A DNA stretch of 64,000 nt from assembly GCA_911728455.2 (NCBI GenBank), contig OU452228.1, positions 17,304,698 to 17,368,697 of the forward strand. Reading direction: 5' to 3'. The notes under the pieces were generated by a model that was given only the letters and a program-made list of their open reading frames with translations, was not told the DNA's origin and did no database searches. This DNA is from Marthasterias glacialis. Lineage: Eukaryota > Echinodermata > Asteroidea > Forcipulatida > Asteriidae. A program made the position numbers and the translations under genes. Shown here one piece after another: positions 33,916 through 45,086 of this stretch (its first letter is position 1; every line of letters begins with the position of its first letter).

Positions 33916-35420
33916 TGCAAGGTGGTAGAGATAGCCCCTCAGGACTTGCCTGATACACAGCTCCATTGTAATGACTCGGAATACAATATAAAAACACTGC
34001 CAAACAGATACTCATATTTTACATTAATTTATAAAATGACACCTAGTGATTTTATGTAAAACCCGTCACTTGAAACAACTGGTAAAAAAAAAAGGATAAA
34101 ATGGTTATGTTGTCATTTGAGCAGACATTCAAGTGAAGACCACATTTGGAAAAGTTTGCAAAAGTTTTGATGTGTACTACGATAACATCTACATTTATTG
34201 GAAGTGGTATGCTATTTTGGCTAGATGTAGTTAACTGAGTATGCCTTTATCAATCTATTGAATCCGAGGTGGAAATCTTGGTTTGGCTCTCACTGGTCTT
34301 GTGAAAATATTAAGGTCGTGTAAAAAAATATATATAAAAAACTCTTCATTTTTTTTAATTTAAAAAAAATCATTTTACTACACTTAGTACCAACTTCGAA
34401 AAATCTTGATTTGTATATTAATATACCTACATGCATATCTGTGTATGTGAGTGGTTTGCTATTTTGGCTAGATGTAGCAACTTGAGTATGCCACTATTAT
34501 TGTATGGACACCAAATCTCACTTACTGTAGGCACATGCACCTGCACCTGCACCTGTAATCGAGAATAAAGTGGTAATTCTAATTTGGCCGATAGGCAATT
34601 GAGAATGCCATTCTGGGTTTGTCAGAATATTTTCAAAATTGGTGGATATTTTGTTTAGATGTAGCCAGCTGATCACACTAGTTTTCCTCAAAGATATCTG
34701 TCATTAAAGAATGCTAAGATATAATGATAAACTACATGTAACCATGGCTTCACATAGATTTAACCAATCCAGCAAGCAATACAAAAGTCCATGAATAAAT
34801 GAAAATGCTTAACTAAAATTCTTGAAAATGCAGGAGAGCACATTTCTATTATGCTATTTTGGCTAGATGTAGCCAATTGAGTATACTGTAACTGTTTTAT
34901 AGATGTTAAATTCTGCTAAAGACGCCTTATACCTGCATCAAAAATGCTAAAGTGTAGTCATTCTAATTCAGCTAGATGTAGCCGATTGAGAATGCCAAGC
35001 TTATGTTAGCCACTCGGGTTGTAAGGCTGTATATTTTATATACATGTACATGCACATCTTCAAAAGGTATTGTGGCAGAATATGTACCCATACCATCATG
35101 AATTTATAGATGCCACTGTGTCAGATTTAAGAACGCTGCAATGTAATGGTATACTATTTTAGCCAGGTGTGGCCAAATGAGAATACCAAAAAATACAGGT
35201 ACAAAGAAATTGCTTGCTGGATCCTCGGGGTGGTAGACTTCTAAAATATCTTTAAATGGGATGCTAGTGTGGCTAGATGTAGCTGCATGAGTGTGTCATC
35301 AAAGATTAGGATTCCAGTGTCCACTTTTTTTTAATTTGAAGAATCATGGATGCCAGACTACTTAAATATATTTAAATGGCATGCTAGTTTGGCTAGATAT
35401 AGCTGCATGAGTGTGGTATC

Positions 35421-37940
35421 AAAAAGAACACCAATGCCCACTTTTATAATTTGCAGAATCATTTAAGATACATAGAAGGTGCAGGTGCAAAATCAGTAAT
35501 TGCTAAAAATAAAATATAATTTTTCTCAGCGAGATGAAATGGATCAAATCTCTTTCTATATGAAGTGTGGCTTGTAGGACACTTGATTTGAAACATTTTG
35601 TAATATCAAGTCATCTTTAGTTAGGTATTTAAACAAACTCATTTCAGGTGCAAAAACGTAAAATTGTAGATATGCATTTAACCGTAATATAACCACAAAT
35701 ATTTTCATAAAACCATCAGGAGCAGGACTGATCGGGAGCAAAATCAAAATGTTGACCTTTGTCTTTTTGGACAGACGAAGTTTGTACGCAACAGTACATT
35801 TTTGTATTGTTAGAAAATGAACATGGCTTAACCTTTTAACCACTGGATTTTTTTGGAGCCTGAGCAAATTTAACTACTTGAAATGTTTGACGATTTATTT
35901 GCAGCTCAATAATTTGAGCTGACCATTTAAAAGTATACATTTTTGGAAAGCTCTTTTTGTTCCACTTACTTCAATAGTACTGGTAATTGTTCAAAACAAA
36001 CACTTCAAACTACTGCCAGTAGTGTATTTTACCATGGAACAGGTAGAACCAGTTCCTCTTGTTAGTGTAGCACAGGGGCACTGAGTCACAGGTGACACAA
36101 CATAAAATGGTTTTATTGCGAGCATTTCTTGAGAGTCCGTTTACTTTGAATTTTTAGCACACACTTAAAATCATGACGAGAGTTCATGTACCCAATCTCA
36201 TGATATTGTCTGTTCAATCTTGTCTGGTCGATATGGTCAAGTAGAAGGGATGGGGGCCGGCCAGCTTTCTTCTGGAAAGATCTGTCTTGCACAAGAGAGT
36301 GGTTCAGATCCAAAGTGAACAACAGTAGATCACGCTTTTTCTGGCCAGGTTGATCATGGACTTGTGTGAAAGTGACTTTAATCTACTGACTCATCTCTGA
36401 GTTCACATGTTTTCTTCACATTTTTTCTCTAACAAGAATAGAAAATCCAAGCAGGGAGACCTCATAATGAGAAGGCCAAAGTTGAAAGTCCACCTCTGCT
36501 CAAAATATATTGTTGCCCAAATAATACACACTAAGTTAAGTTTTTTCATTTTTTTCATCAGCAAAATCCCTCCACATAAAGATGTACTCTCTGAGGACTT
36601 GTCTTTGTAATTGTGAGCTGTTAATGCACAGACATGTTTCAGTCGTTTACAAATGGTACTATTTCAGATTTCAACAGTTAATTGGATGTCTGGTCAGAAT
36701 GCATTTGCCAAGTTTATGAGGCTAGCGTGCTTGTGAATCAATATCTACTATATGTAGAGAAACAGCACTGTCTCTGACAAACTGTTGGTTTGTGTTCTGA
36801 TCGGAGAGCTCCAATGACGGCTTGGGCACTTTCTTTATTGGATACTGTGTGATGGTGATCTTTCCAGTATTGTAAAGGTGGAGCTGGGAAGCTATGTTTA
36901 GGACTCTAGTGTATCACAACAACCTGGCCTTGGGTATTTCTGCATGAGAGTTTTCTCTTGTCGGCATGGAAGCCTTCCTCCTTGCAGGACACCATCTCGG
37001 ACACAGTCATACTTCCATGCTTCTTTGCAGTAGTCAATAAGTTTTGCGCAACCGTCGCATTACTAAGTTATCTAAGTTTCCTTGTGTCTGTCAGTGTGTC
37101 GTTGCTTGTAGTAGACAGTCTTTAGGAATAATCACTGCAACTAAATGGTTGTTGCCCTTTTGTATGTCTGATTCTAGAGGAATATATTCAGGTTTTCTCA
37201 ATTTGAATTGCCGATTTCTATTCAACAGATGCGTCGCATCACCAAAGACAAAGATTTGGTTTTATTATTATTATTATTATTTATTCAGCCATTAAAAACA
37301 CATACAAATACAGCAACACTACCAGATGGGCTAGGGGCAGCAAAAGTTAGTTAATCACTGTGATCCATAAACCTGCTGCCCCACATCTGGTAGAAAGCAT
37401 TAAAAATATAAAGAAATTGTATAAAAAACAAGAAGCATCAACAGCAGCTACAATACCTAAAAATGGTAAGAGAAAAAACAAAAATGGATTACGAAAAGCC
37501 AAAAGTAAAAAACAAACAAACACAAAAGCAGACATGCAAATTTTTTTTCTATTCAGTTTATTTCTGAAACCAACACAACTTTTCCAACTTCGTCTGCCTT
37601 CTCATCCATACCCTGGATAAGGTAGGTTCCTTTCACAATTTTTGCCATTTTCTTCAGAAGATGCAAGTTCGCTAAGTGAGTTTACACTTGTTCCAAACCG
37701 ACCCCACCCGCTATCTACCCCCATTTACCTAAGACTATCCAACCATGTCTCAATGCGGCTCCACGTAGGCCCAAGCCATAATATCTCCTATGGGTTGAAC
37801 AGTTCGCCAGCACCATTTCCGCTACACAGCAACCCCCTCGGTTTGATCCGTCCCGGGTCATCCAACCGACAACAGACATATCCTGCGGAAATACCTGGCG
37901 AGCTGTTCCCCCTACTTATCCTATTGAGCCCTCCGTAAGA
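35421..37940. other. Non-coding stretch with a TTA microsatellite
   Basis: No gene that I can support. (TTA)n lies at about 37262-37284. Minus-strand frames at 36113-36322 and around 36900-37020 read plausibly but carry no known motif. The last 300 bp become C-rich, approaching the zinc-finger gene's 3' end. Confidence 0.4.
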
Positions 37941-38714
37941 CTAAATCGGCTTTATCTTTCCCTTTTCAAATTGAGCATGGAAGACCACGTCATACACCCT
38001 ACTTATTTGCTCCTGATGAGCCACTTTGTCCCCCTCATAGGTGAGAACAACTTTATTTTCAGTCACCCGTGTAACAGTGCCCATCAGGGTTCTGTCTAAT
38101 GACCAGAGTTCAAGAGTTTTAGGGTCCATGGTTTCCGATGTAGCCGGCTGTTCCTCCTCGTCCCCGACGCCCATGATGTCATCCTCGTCGATCTCCCCAC
38201 CATGCAGGCTGAGGGTGTCCTCCTCCGGGACCATCTGGCTCCTTGCGTCGCTTAGGTAGGGCGGCTTCCCTCCCCGCCAAACCTTTGGGCTTTGGGTCAC
38301 GCTCTCCCCGTCGTGCTCCGGTTGCGTTTCTGCAGGTCCTCCCTCGCCCGATGGGGCTCCTGGCTGCCCTTGCTCGCTACTCTCCTGTACCTCTGGTGTA
38401 ACAAGGGGTGTCCTTTCACAATGTTCAGAGGCCAGACTATAAACAGCTCCTCGTTGTTCGGCCCGCTCCTCCGGGTCTTTGGGCTCTCTTATGACAAAAT
38501 TGAGGTTGACTAGCCACTCTGGATGACGCTTCCGATAATGGCGCCTGAAGTTGTCCCTCCTGGTGCTCTTAAACTCACATCTCTGGCAGTGCCATGCCAG
38601 ACCCCGCGGTTGATGTGCCCCCTGTAGGTGACGGACCAGGTTCCTTTTACTGCTCAGCACTTTTGCACAGTGCCAACACCTGACCCGCCCTTGTGGCTTG
38701 TCGACATCTTCCAT
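37941..38714 (-). CDS. Two-finger C2H2 protein with acidic linker
   Basis: The likely start is ATG 38714 (MEDVDKPQGRV), five bases after a good acceptor (TTTTTTTGTTGGCATTGCAG). Two C2H2 fingers follow: CWHC..HLQGAH and CQRC..HYRKRH. A Pro/Glu/Ser-rich acidic region of about 130 residues comes next, then a C-terminal segment (MGTVTRV, VVLTYEGD) that could form a small beta-barrel. The base composition is clearly more GC-rich than the neighbours. The acceptor implies an upstream exon, but the DNA just upstream is a Gypsy pol relic, so the gene may have captured a splice site or be part of an element. Nucleic-acid binding is inferred from the fingers; the target is unknown. Confidence 0.55.
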   Translation of the reverse strand: MEDVDKPQGRVRCWHCAKVLSSKRNLVRHLQGAHQPRGLAWHCQRCEFKSTRRDNFRRHYRKRHPEWLVNLNFVIREPKDPEERAEQRGAVYSLASEHCERTPLVTPEVQESSEQGQPGAPSGEGGPAETQPEHDGESVTQSPKVWRGGKPPYLSDARSQMVPEEDTLSLHGGEIDEDDIMGVGDEEEQPATSETMDPKTLELWSLDRTLMGTVTRVTENKVVLTYEGDKVAHQEQISRVYDVVFHAQFEKGKIKPI

Positions 38715-38899
38715 GATCCTGCAATGCCAACAAAAAAATACTTCTGGTAACAACTTTTTAGACAATTACTAGCGTCAGTTATTAGTCGAGTGCAAGTTGC
38801 GTCTAATCGAAAATGCCCAAGTGTTTCTACTTTTGATAGACAATCTCTTAGCTTATCAAAACTCTCTTGTTGTTCTACTCCCCATACAAATTTGTTACG

Positions 38900-38980
38900 C
38901 CTGTAAAAAGGGGGATGAAATAAATACAGTGAGATGTTTTATTTCATGTGTGTTGCTCCCACTGTAGCTCATCCAGCATG
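38900..38980 (+). repeat. 81-bp direct repeat, copy 1
   Basis: Identical over 81 bp to 39975-40055. It contains a purine tract AAAAAGGGGGATGAAA and a 9-bp stem TGAAATAAA / TTTATTTCA around TACAGTGAGATGT. The purine tract followed by TG resembles the junction of a polypurine tract with a 3' LTR. Confidence 0.8.
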
Positions 38981-39974
38981 TTTTTATTACAATACATCTT
39001 CCAAGAAAAAGACTTTATAAACTTAGTTTGTCTAGTGTTAACAAAAGAAAAATGTCTTAATAGGAGAAAACGTAAATTAGTCTTTCTTTGCCTTTAACAA
39101 ACCAATACAAATTTAACTAATACAAATTGTAAACCCTACCTTTAACCAGTCCATACTAGGGGAAAAAAAAGACAAACTAATAATGTATTCCCTATGTGTG
39201 ACTTTATCACTCCTTAGACTCAAAACACAGTCTTATTTAGCTCTACTTCTTTCTAAACCAACTTAAAGAAATACATAAGGTAACAACATAAGGAAAAACA
39301 TAAATCTGAAAAACCCTAAGAGAATAAAGCCTATCCCTGTATTTACTAAAACACAACTGAGCCATAAATAACCCTCTGTTGCCTGGTACATACTCTTACT
39401 AAAGAAAAACAAAGGCTTTAACAAAACAGCTGGACCATGCTGGAAACTCTATCTACCCAGCCACCACTGACCATAGCCCCAGGGCATAGTGTTAATCACT
39501 CTTCCAGAGGTGGTGTTGCCACATACACTATCTGCATTGTCTGAAACCATGAGGCTTTACCTAGCTGTATACTTGTAAGGGCTATATATGCAATAGAAAA
39601 GACACCAATGAAATTATATACTAAAACTATGACTATGACATGACTTTTCTGACTCGAAATATACCTTCTTGGGAAAAGTCATCAACCAAAATGTAGTATC
39701 AATAAATTCTATAAAACTTAAACTTTCAAACACTTAAAGGTGATACTTAGTTAAATATCAGAAAAGGAAATAATCAATGAATAAAAATGTACTTTCGTCG
39801 CAACTTCACACAAGGTTTACACATAGGGATTAAAGCACTAAATTCATGAAAAGAATCACCAAAGTTTATAAGTATAAAATGATTACTATAAATAGGCTGA
39901 AAGTAACCTAAAGTTTTCCCTTGTTGACCAATGTGTTTTGGAAAAGATAAATTAATAAGAGGAAAATCAACATA

Positions 39975-40055
39975 CCTGTAAAAAGGGGGATGAAATAAAT
40001 ACAGTGAGATGTTTTATTTCATGTGTGTTGCTCCCACTGTAGCTCATCCAGCATG
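39975..40055 (+). repeat. 81-bp direct repeat, copy 2
   Basis: Second copy, 81 of 81 bases identical to 38900-38980 by eye. Identity in an otherwise diverged region implies a recent insertion or gene conversion. Confidence 0.8.
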
Positions 40056-40707
40056 AACTACAAGGTGGCAGTGAAACACCCTTTAACCGCTGTGGGTCTG
40101 TTGATTCGTTGCGCCTTGGCTGTTATAACACCAGGGGGTAGATAAGCAGCTGCTGTTTAAATTTTAGGGGGGTACATGATAACACAAAAATACACAATTT
40201 TTCCATGGGCTCTACAAATTGAACATTACTGTGGACCAATCGACGGAGTGGTTCTGTCACTGTTGCCAAATCAGGTATGTACCTCGCTGAAAAATTCACC
40301 AGCCCGAGGAAACTTTTCACCTCTTCCGCGCTTGTTGGTTGTCTAGCATTTTTCATTGCCTTGGCACGCTCCTCTGTTGGCCCTATTCCACAGTTTGACA
40401 GAATGTGACCCATGAATGTGACTTTTTTCATACTAAACTCACATTTGTCTGGATTCAAGGTAAGTGATCGCTCCCTTAACCGTTCTAAAACTTGTTTTAG
40501 TCTACGGTCATGTTCCTCTTGGTCACAACCATACACTACAATTGTAAACACTACAGACGTGTGGATGCATCCACGATTCAGTCACATTTTCACTAATATG
40601 TCAATCATTCCCCAAAATTAGAGAGAAAAAAAAGCCCAGCAAATCTCGAATTTTATGACTTCACTTACCCTTGCTCGTTCTCTTTTCTGAAATGCCGCTC
40701 CTGACTT

Positions 40708-41061
40708 TCAAGATCGACCCTTCATTGGCGACGGAACTCCAACCGTCTTGCGAGTGTCCCTGCTGCTTCCCGCGAACGGTGCCTTGAGTGTAGGCACTGA
40801 ACCAGGCTGGAGTCGGAATCTGGATTTTAAGCCAAATTCTTTTTGAAGTTTGGTCGAGGAATCCTGGCAGTCTGCCTCAAAATGGGCAGTACATATGTAC
40901 GAAGACGACGGCTTCAGCTTGAAGTCGGATCGTGTATTGTTCACAAAGCACAGCCATTGTCGTTGCTGGGAAAGGTCCTTCCTCGGAAACATTACAAAAT
41001 TTACCTCCGGATTTTTCTTGGCATTGCGAGAGCACCCGCCAAATACACATGAAGTTGGCAT
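40708..41061 (-). CDS. THAP-domain zinc-finger ORF
   Basis: ATG 41061 opens a 117-codon frame that is nearly all THAP domain: C5-x4-C10, W36, C57-x2-H60 (CTAHF) and the VPT box at residues 89-91. THAP is the C2CH DNA-binding module of P-element transposases and THAP-family regulators. The frame stops at 40708, and a strong donor (AAGG|GTAAGTGAAG) follows about 40 bp later, so the stop may be a late lesion in a longer spliced gene. No transposase domain is visible downstream. It could be a P-element-derived relic or a small DNA-binding protein. Confidence 0.7.
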   Translation of the reverse strand: MPTSCVFGGCSRNAKKNPEVNFVMFPRKDLSQQRQWLCFVNNTRSDFKLKPSSSYICTAHFEADCQDSSTKLQKEFGLKSRFRLQPGSVPTLKAPFAGSSRDTRKTVGVPSPMKGRS

Positions 41062-41239
41062 TCTAGAAACTTTCTAGCATATGTACACACAGATAGTTAT
41101 CAGACTTTGATCTTTTTGTGACGCAACCCAGAGGTCAACTGCCTCATTTGCATATGAAAGCATTTTTGCTGAACTCGGTGTAAACAAAGACGCTAAACAA
41201 ACATTTTGAGTCGCTTTTTTATTGCCAAATCAATGTTCT

Positions 41240-44055
41240 TTATTGAAACCAGCTGGTAGTATGTTTAAATGATACCTGATCTACAATAAAAAGTATCAAT
41301 GGTATTACCAAATCCTGCTTAGAGTTGCTCTTTAAACCTGTCTTGATGGATTGTTTCCCGTTTTCACTTTCGGTGTAACTGTCAATAGCATTGCGCAGAA
41401 CCTCCAAAGTTTCTCTTTTGAGCATGTCTGCAGAAGAATGCTTAACTTCTTGTGACTGGAACTTCTTGAACTGTTTGTATAAGCCACCGATTTGCCTCAT
41501 GTCAGCCATAACTGATTTCTTGACTTCAACTTTTTTGTCTTCTTTTCATAGAGTCTCTGGCCAACCAGAAGGATTATCTTGTCAGTCTTGCATATTCTTC
41601 CAACTTCATCATCCAAAAACCTAGATAGTACGTTTTTCTTGAACTCCTCACTTATTTGGCATAAACCTTCCCTCAAGGAGGGATGTAAACATAGCCTGTG
41701 CTGGCAGAGTCAGATGAGCAATGCTTCCTGTTAACATGTACACTTTCCTGCGTCGTTGCATCAAACCCCAGAGATATGTTTTCATTTTCTGTTAGCAGCT
41801 CTGCAACTTGGAAGTCAGAAATCACTCCCAGCTCCCTACACATCATCTCCACAGTACTGTGATGTGGTATACTGGAAAATTCAATCCCACATCTTTGGGA
41901 AAATTTAGCTACGAGAATGGGGACATTTTTTGTTGGCACGTGGTTCACTATTCTATCATAAACCAGCATCCGTACATCTGGTGAAAACCTTTTCCCTTCC
42001 ATCTGCAGGACTGTAGAACCAGATGAAGCATGCAAACTTTCTACCGTTTCTTCAAGATCCAGCTTTTCATTTTCCAGCACTCTTATCACTGCATTTTGGG
42101 ACCTCGCTTCTTCTTGCAGATTGCTTACTTGTTCAACCAGATTAACACTGGAGCTGATTGATGATCCCTTTCTCTGCTTGTTATACAACTTCATTCGATT
42201 ATGTCTTCGTTGCAGGAGACTCAGCTTTCTCTTTGTTTTTGTGTCAGTTCTTTCCCAACATCAACACACTGATGTTTCCGCAGTTTATCTATGACTGCCT
42301 GCTTTCTCTTGATAACCTGGTTGAGGTATTTAACCTTATGAAGCTTGTGACATTCGAGACTCACTTCCTTAATTCGTGCCAAGTACTTCTTCTTCATGTC
42401 ACTTTTTATTTTTGTGACAAACTCCAACCTCTTCTTCAGCTTTGCTTTTGTTGGCGTCAATGGTTTACCCCTCAAATGTTTTGTGACTGTTGCTGGCAGA
42501 GTACCAGTACTGCGTGATGTGGAAGGCTGAGAAAAACCAGGATCCAATGAAGTGGAGGGCATCTCTGTTGTGGGTTCAGTACTTTCAGGAGGTGTTGCTG
42601 ATGTACCAGTAACAGCAGACACATTTTCTCCTCCAGCTCTTCTTCCTGCTGTGTCTGACGAGCAAGTACAAACCTCTCACGGCAAATTGCATCTAGATTC
42701 CTCATATCACTCTCACAAGCCAGCTGTTTGTACTTCTGAATTGTTATGCCAACAAGTTTGTGCAGTCGTGAGGGGCGAATTACAACTGGCTGTGCTACCC
42801 TTTCCTTGATTGCTTCAACTGTCCTTGCGTATGATCGATCATTTTCAACATACATGAACAGAACATGTCAATTGAGGAGGTCTGCGTCAGGAGAACTGAA
42901 ATTTTCAGTCAAATACTGCTGGAGACAGCCAGGTGGTTTTGCTGGATGACTTTTTTTTCCCGAGGCATTGTCTTTAACTACTGAAATAAACTGAGAAAGG
43001 GAGAGAAAGATAGGGAGGGAAAAAAATATTTAAAATGTTGTTGTTGTTGTTTTTGAGTTAACCCCACACAAATAGAATAAATTTTAAAGATCAACTTAAT
43101 ACATTTTTAGGTTTGGGATTAATAAACTCACAAATGTGGCACAAATGTAGTGTAATGTGTGCGCTACAATATTATTTACATTTAAAAGCAAATCTGAAAT
43201 ACTCACCTTCAAGAGAAATATCAAGGAAGGCCCTTTTCTATTGCGTCACAAGGTACAGGTCTTGTTCCATACGACAGTGCATACACGCCTAGATGGTAAA
43301 AAAAAATAAAGATGATTAACTGAACCGAAATACAGCATGTTTTTAACATTTTCAATGAAGAGAAGGAGAAAAAAGGGGGGCCCTGACAAAAGATGCAGTT
43401 AAAAATTAAAAAAAAGGAAAACAAGACGAATTACAATAAAAATTAAAAATAAAATTAAACAAAAAGGAAAGGGAGAAAAGTAAAAAGAAATTAAAAAAAA
43501 AAATAATAAAAGACAGAAAAGACAAAATATCAAACTAAAATAAAAAAAATAAAAAAAATATGCCCCCTAAAGAAAGTAAAAGAAACAAAATAAAAGACTA
43601 AGATAAAGAAAAAAAGATCAAACGAAAATGGAAAAACGGAAGAAAATAATTCCCACAACAAAGAAATAACAAAACAAATATATTAAAAGAAAAAGAAAAC
43701 GAACTTTGTGTCTGGGAAATTATAAAACCCCCAAAATCGAAATGATCTTATGTTTTCCCTTTGTTATACACGTCACACATAGCAATTAGCCAATCACAGT
43801 GCAGGAGATGGGTCACGTGACCAAATATGCCACCGAAAAGCCAAAAAAACAAGCCTTTTAAATCCATACCCATCCTATTTATTAATGCATCATTTCGATA
43901 AAAACAACTCAAATCTGATATATAACTACACGAATATTTGATGTTTAAAATGAAAGCTCACTCACCTTAGGTATTATAATGAAGAGATTTCGCGCCAAAA
44001 GTTTTGATGAAATTCTCCACCGTTTCCCAGTATCGCACAAACAAAATTCAAGATG
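41240..44055 (-). pseudogene. hAT-like orphan family, copy D (intron-containing, dead)
   Basis: Probable exons run leftward: about 44055-43966 (RWRISSKLLARNLF, donor AAG|GTGAGTGAG), 43290-43207 (Cys pair CMHC, donor AAG|GTGAGT), then from about 42991. The last reads VKDNASGKK, CLQQYLTENF, a coiled coil, and finally a block collinear with copies A-C: RFSPDVR, IPHHSTVEMMCRELG, and LGFDATTQESVHVN, where GFDATTQ corresponds to KYDGTTK (first catalytic Asp). Lesions: TAG near 43240, TGA at 42868-42870 (a likely CGA-to-TGA CpG change), a frameshift near 42620, and one near 42200. The NTMTDR, HPLD and SGER parts are missing; a frame at 41240-41509 may be a remnant of the C-terminus. Confidence 0.6.
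43370..43720. repeat. A-rich low-complexity tract
   Basis: About 350 bp made mostly of AAAAT/AAAGA words, inside the first predicted intron of copy D. Confidence 0.8.
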
Positions 44056-44776
44056 GAGGATGAAGAGTAACTTTTCAACTACGTCATCAGGAAGGTCTGG
44101 TTTTTTAACAGCCCTAGTGTACAGACGCTATGCGCGATAGTCTGAATGCATCACTGCCCGACTGACTCAATAGCCGTGTGCACATTGCAAGGCCGAAACA
44201 CAGACTGGGTTCGCGACGGGAAGTCACATACCTACTCAATTGTATACTCAGTTGCTCTTGGCTTCTCTCTCAATAATCTGTCAAGCATACTAAAGTCTCG
44301 CTCCACATCAACATTTATCCTTGGTGCACTTCTAGTCTCATAGATCATTTGCTCATCCATGTTCTAAAACATTCCACCTCTGACCTGTCTCTCCAACGTT
44401 CTTCTCCCCAGCTTGACATACACACAAGACACTGAAGGAGTTCCATACATGCAGCATCATTCTCACAAGGTTTCACCAAGCTGAGCGTACAACACCAAGT
44501 CCACATCAACCTTCACATCATGAAACATCCTTACCTCACCATGAATAACCTCACTAGCATCTTCACTTCATGTCTCAAAACTTTTGATCAGTCCACTCAT
44601 ATCATTCATTCCACTCACATGCTCCTTGATACTCAACAATTTCCACAGAGGTGCGCAGTCACAACATCATTATCTATCAAGTCCAATGCTCGCACATCAG
44701 ACCTGTAATCATCAACTTTTAAGTCTTCATACAGAGTTCACATCAGCTTATTCTTGTTCTTCACACACTCAGAATG
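44056..44776. other. Non-coding, CA/TC-rich stretch
   Basis: C- and T-rich plus strand with many CATC/CACA words. Open frames here reflect composition. No motif recognised. Confidence 0.35.
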
Positions 44777-45000
44777 TTGGTTAAAAAATTTAACCAATTT
44801 GGATAAAATTTTAACCAACCACTTATTACCAGGTGAACAGCCCAACAGTTGGGCAAAATGCCCAACAGTTCTGCAGCTGCTAACCAACCTGTCAGAAGTT
44901 TAGCCAGTGGCTGGTCAAAAGAATTAACCAATTACTGGTTAACTGAACTTTACCCATATTGTTGGGTAATAAATGTTGGGCAATAACACTCAGCCGTAGC
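44777..45000. repeat. TTGGTTAA/CCCAAC palindrome cluster
   Basis: TTGGTTAAA-AAA-TTTAACCAA is a perfect 9-bp stem (44777-44797) and GCCCAACAGTTGGGC a second (44840-44854). AACCAA, GGTTAA and TTGGGCAA words recur on both strands to 45000. This looks like a non-autonomous element made of short inverted words. Confidence 0.6.
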
Positions 45001-45086
45001 TGATGAGAAAGATACAGTAATGAGCTGAAACAAACATAGGGTAAATATTAAACAGCGCGTTTAGACATATTGCTATGTGGAAAGCA

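Larger units (their letters stand above)
32798..35420 (+). repeat. Dispersed array of about ten 40-nt hairpin units
   Basis: Units at 32798-32837, 34206-34245, 34453-34492, 34572-34609, 34642-34675 (weak), 34850-34886, 34956-34996, 35148-35187, 35257-35298 and 35378-35419. The type unit has left arm GGTATGCTATTTTGGCTA, loop GATG, and right arm TAGCCAATTGAGTATGCC, which pair with two G-U wobbles. Variants change both arms together: GGCTA/TAGCC becomes GGCCA/TGGTC or AGCCA/TGGCC, and TATGC/GTATGCC becomes ATTCT/AGAAT. Spacing is irregular (about 70-250 bp). The last two units share longer flanks at a 120-bp period. Not a CRISPR array (eukaryotic context, variable spacing). Function unknown. Confidence 0.7.
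38893..40212. mobile_element. 1.3-kb insertion inside the Gypsy relic
   Basis: TACAAATT occurs at both edges (38885-38892 and 40213-40220), consistent with an 8-bp target duplication. Removing the insert would restore the Gypsy frame at that point. It contains two identical 81-bp direct repeats near its ends, no clear terminal inverted repeats, and no ORF with known motifs. The interior is A-rich. Class is uncertain: a small LTR-like or non-autonomous DNA element. Confidence 0.5.
38766..40551 (-). pseudogene. Ty3/Gypsy pol fragment, split by an insertion
   Basis: The frame 40551-40205 matches the Gypsy reverse transcriptase from just after the catalytic YxDD through LNPDKCEFSM, VTFMGHILS, VKSFLGLVNFSARYIPD and TEPLRRLV. 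The expected continuation FVWGVEQQESFDKLRDCLSK plus the start of RNase H (TDAS) is found only at 38893-38770. Between them lies a 1.3-kb insert. The catalytic YxDD itself is missing at the 40551 edge and there is no integrase, so this is a dead, doubly truncated copy. Confidence 0.7.

Noticed and set aside
32798..35420. Possible CRISPR array
   Set aside because: Metazoan context, irregular spacing, diverged units and shared flanks between units; no cas genes.
43987..43999. Perfect E2F-type site TTTCGCGCCAAAA
   Set aside because: It overlaps the predicted first coding exon of copy D (KLLARN), so it is as likely a coding coincidence as a promoter element.
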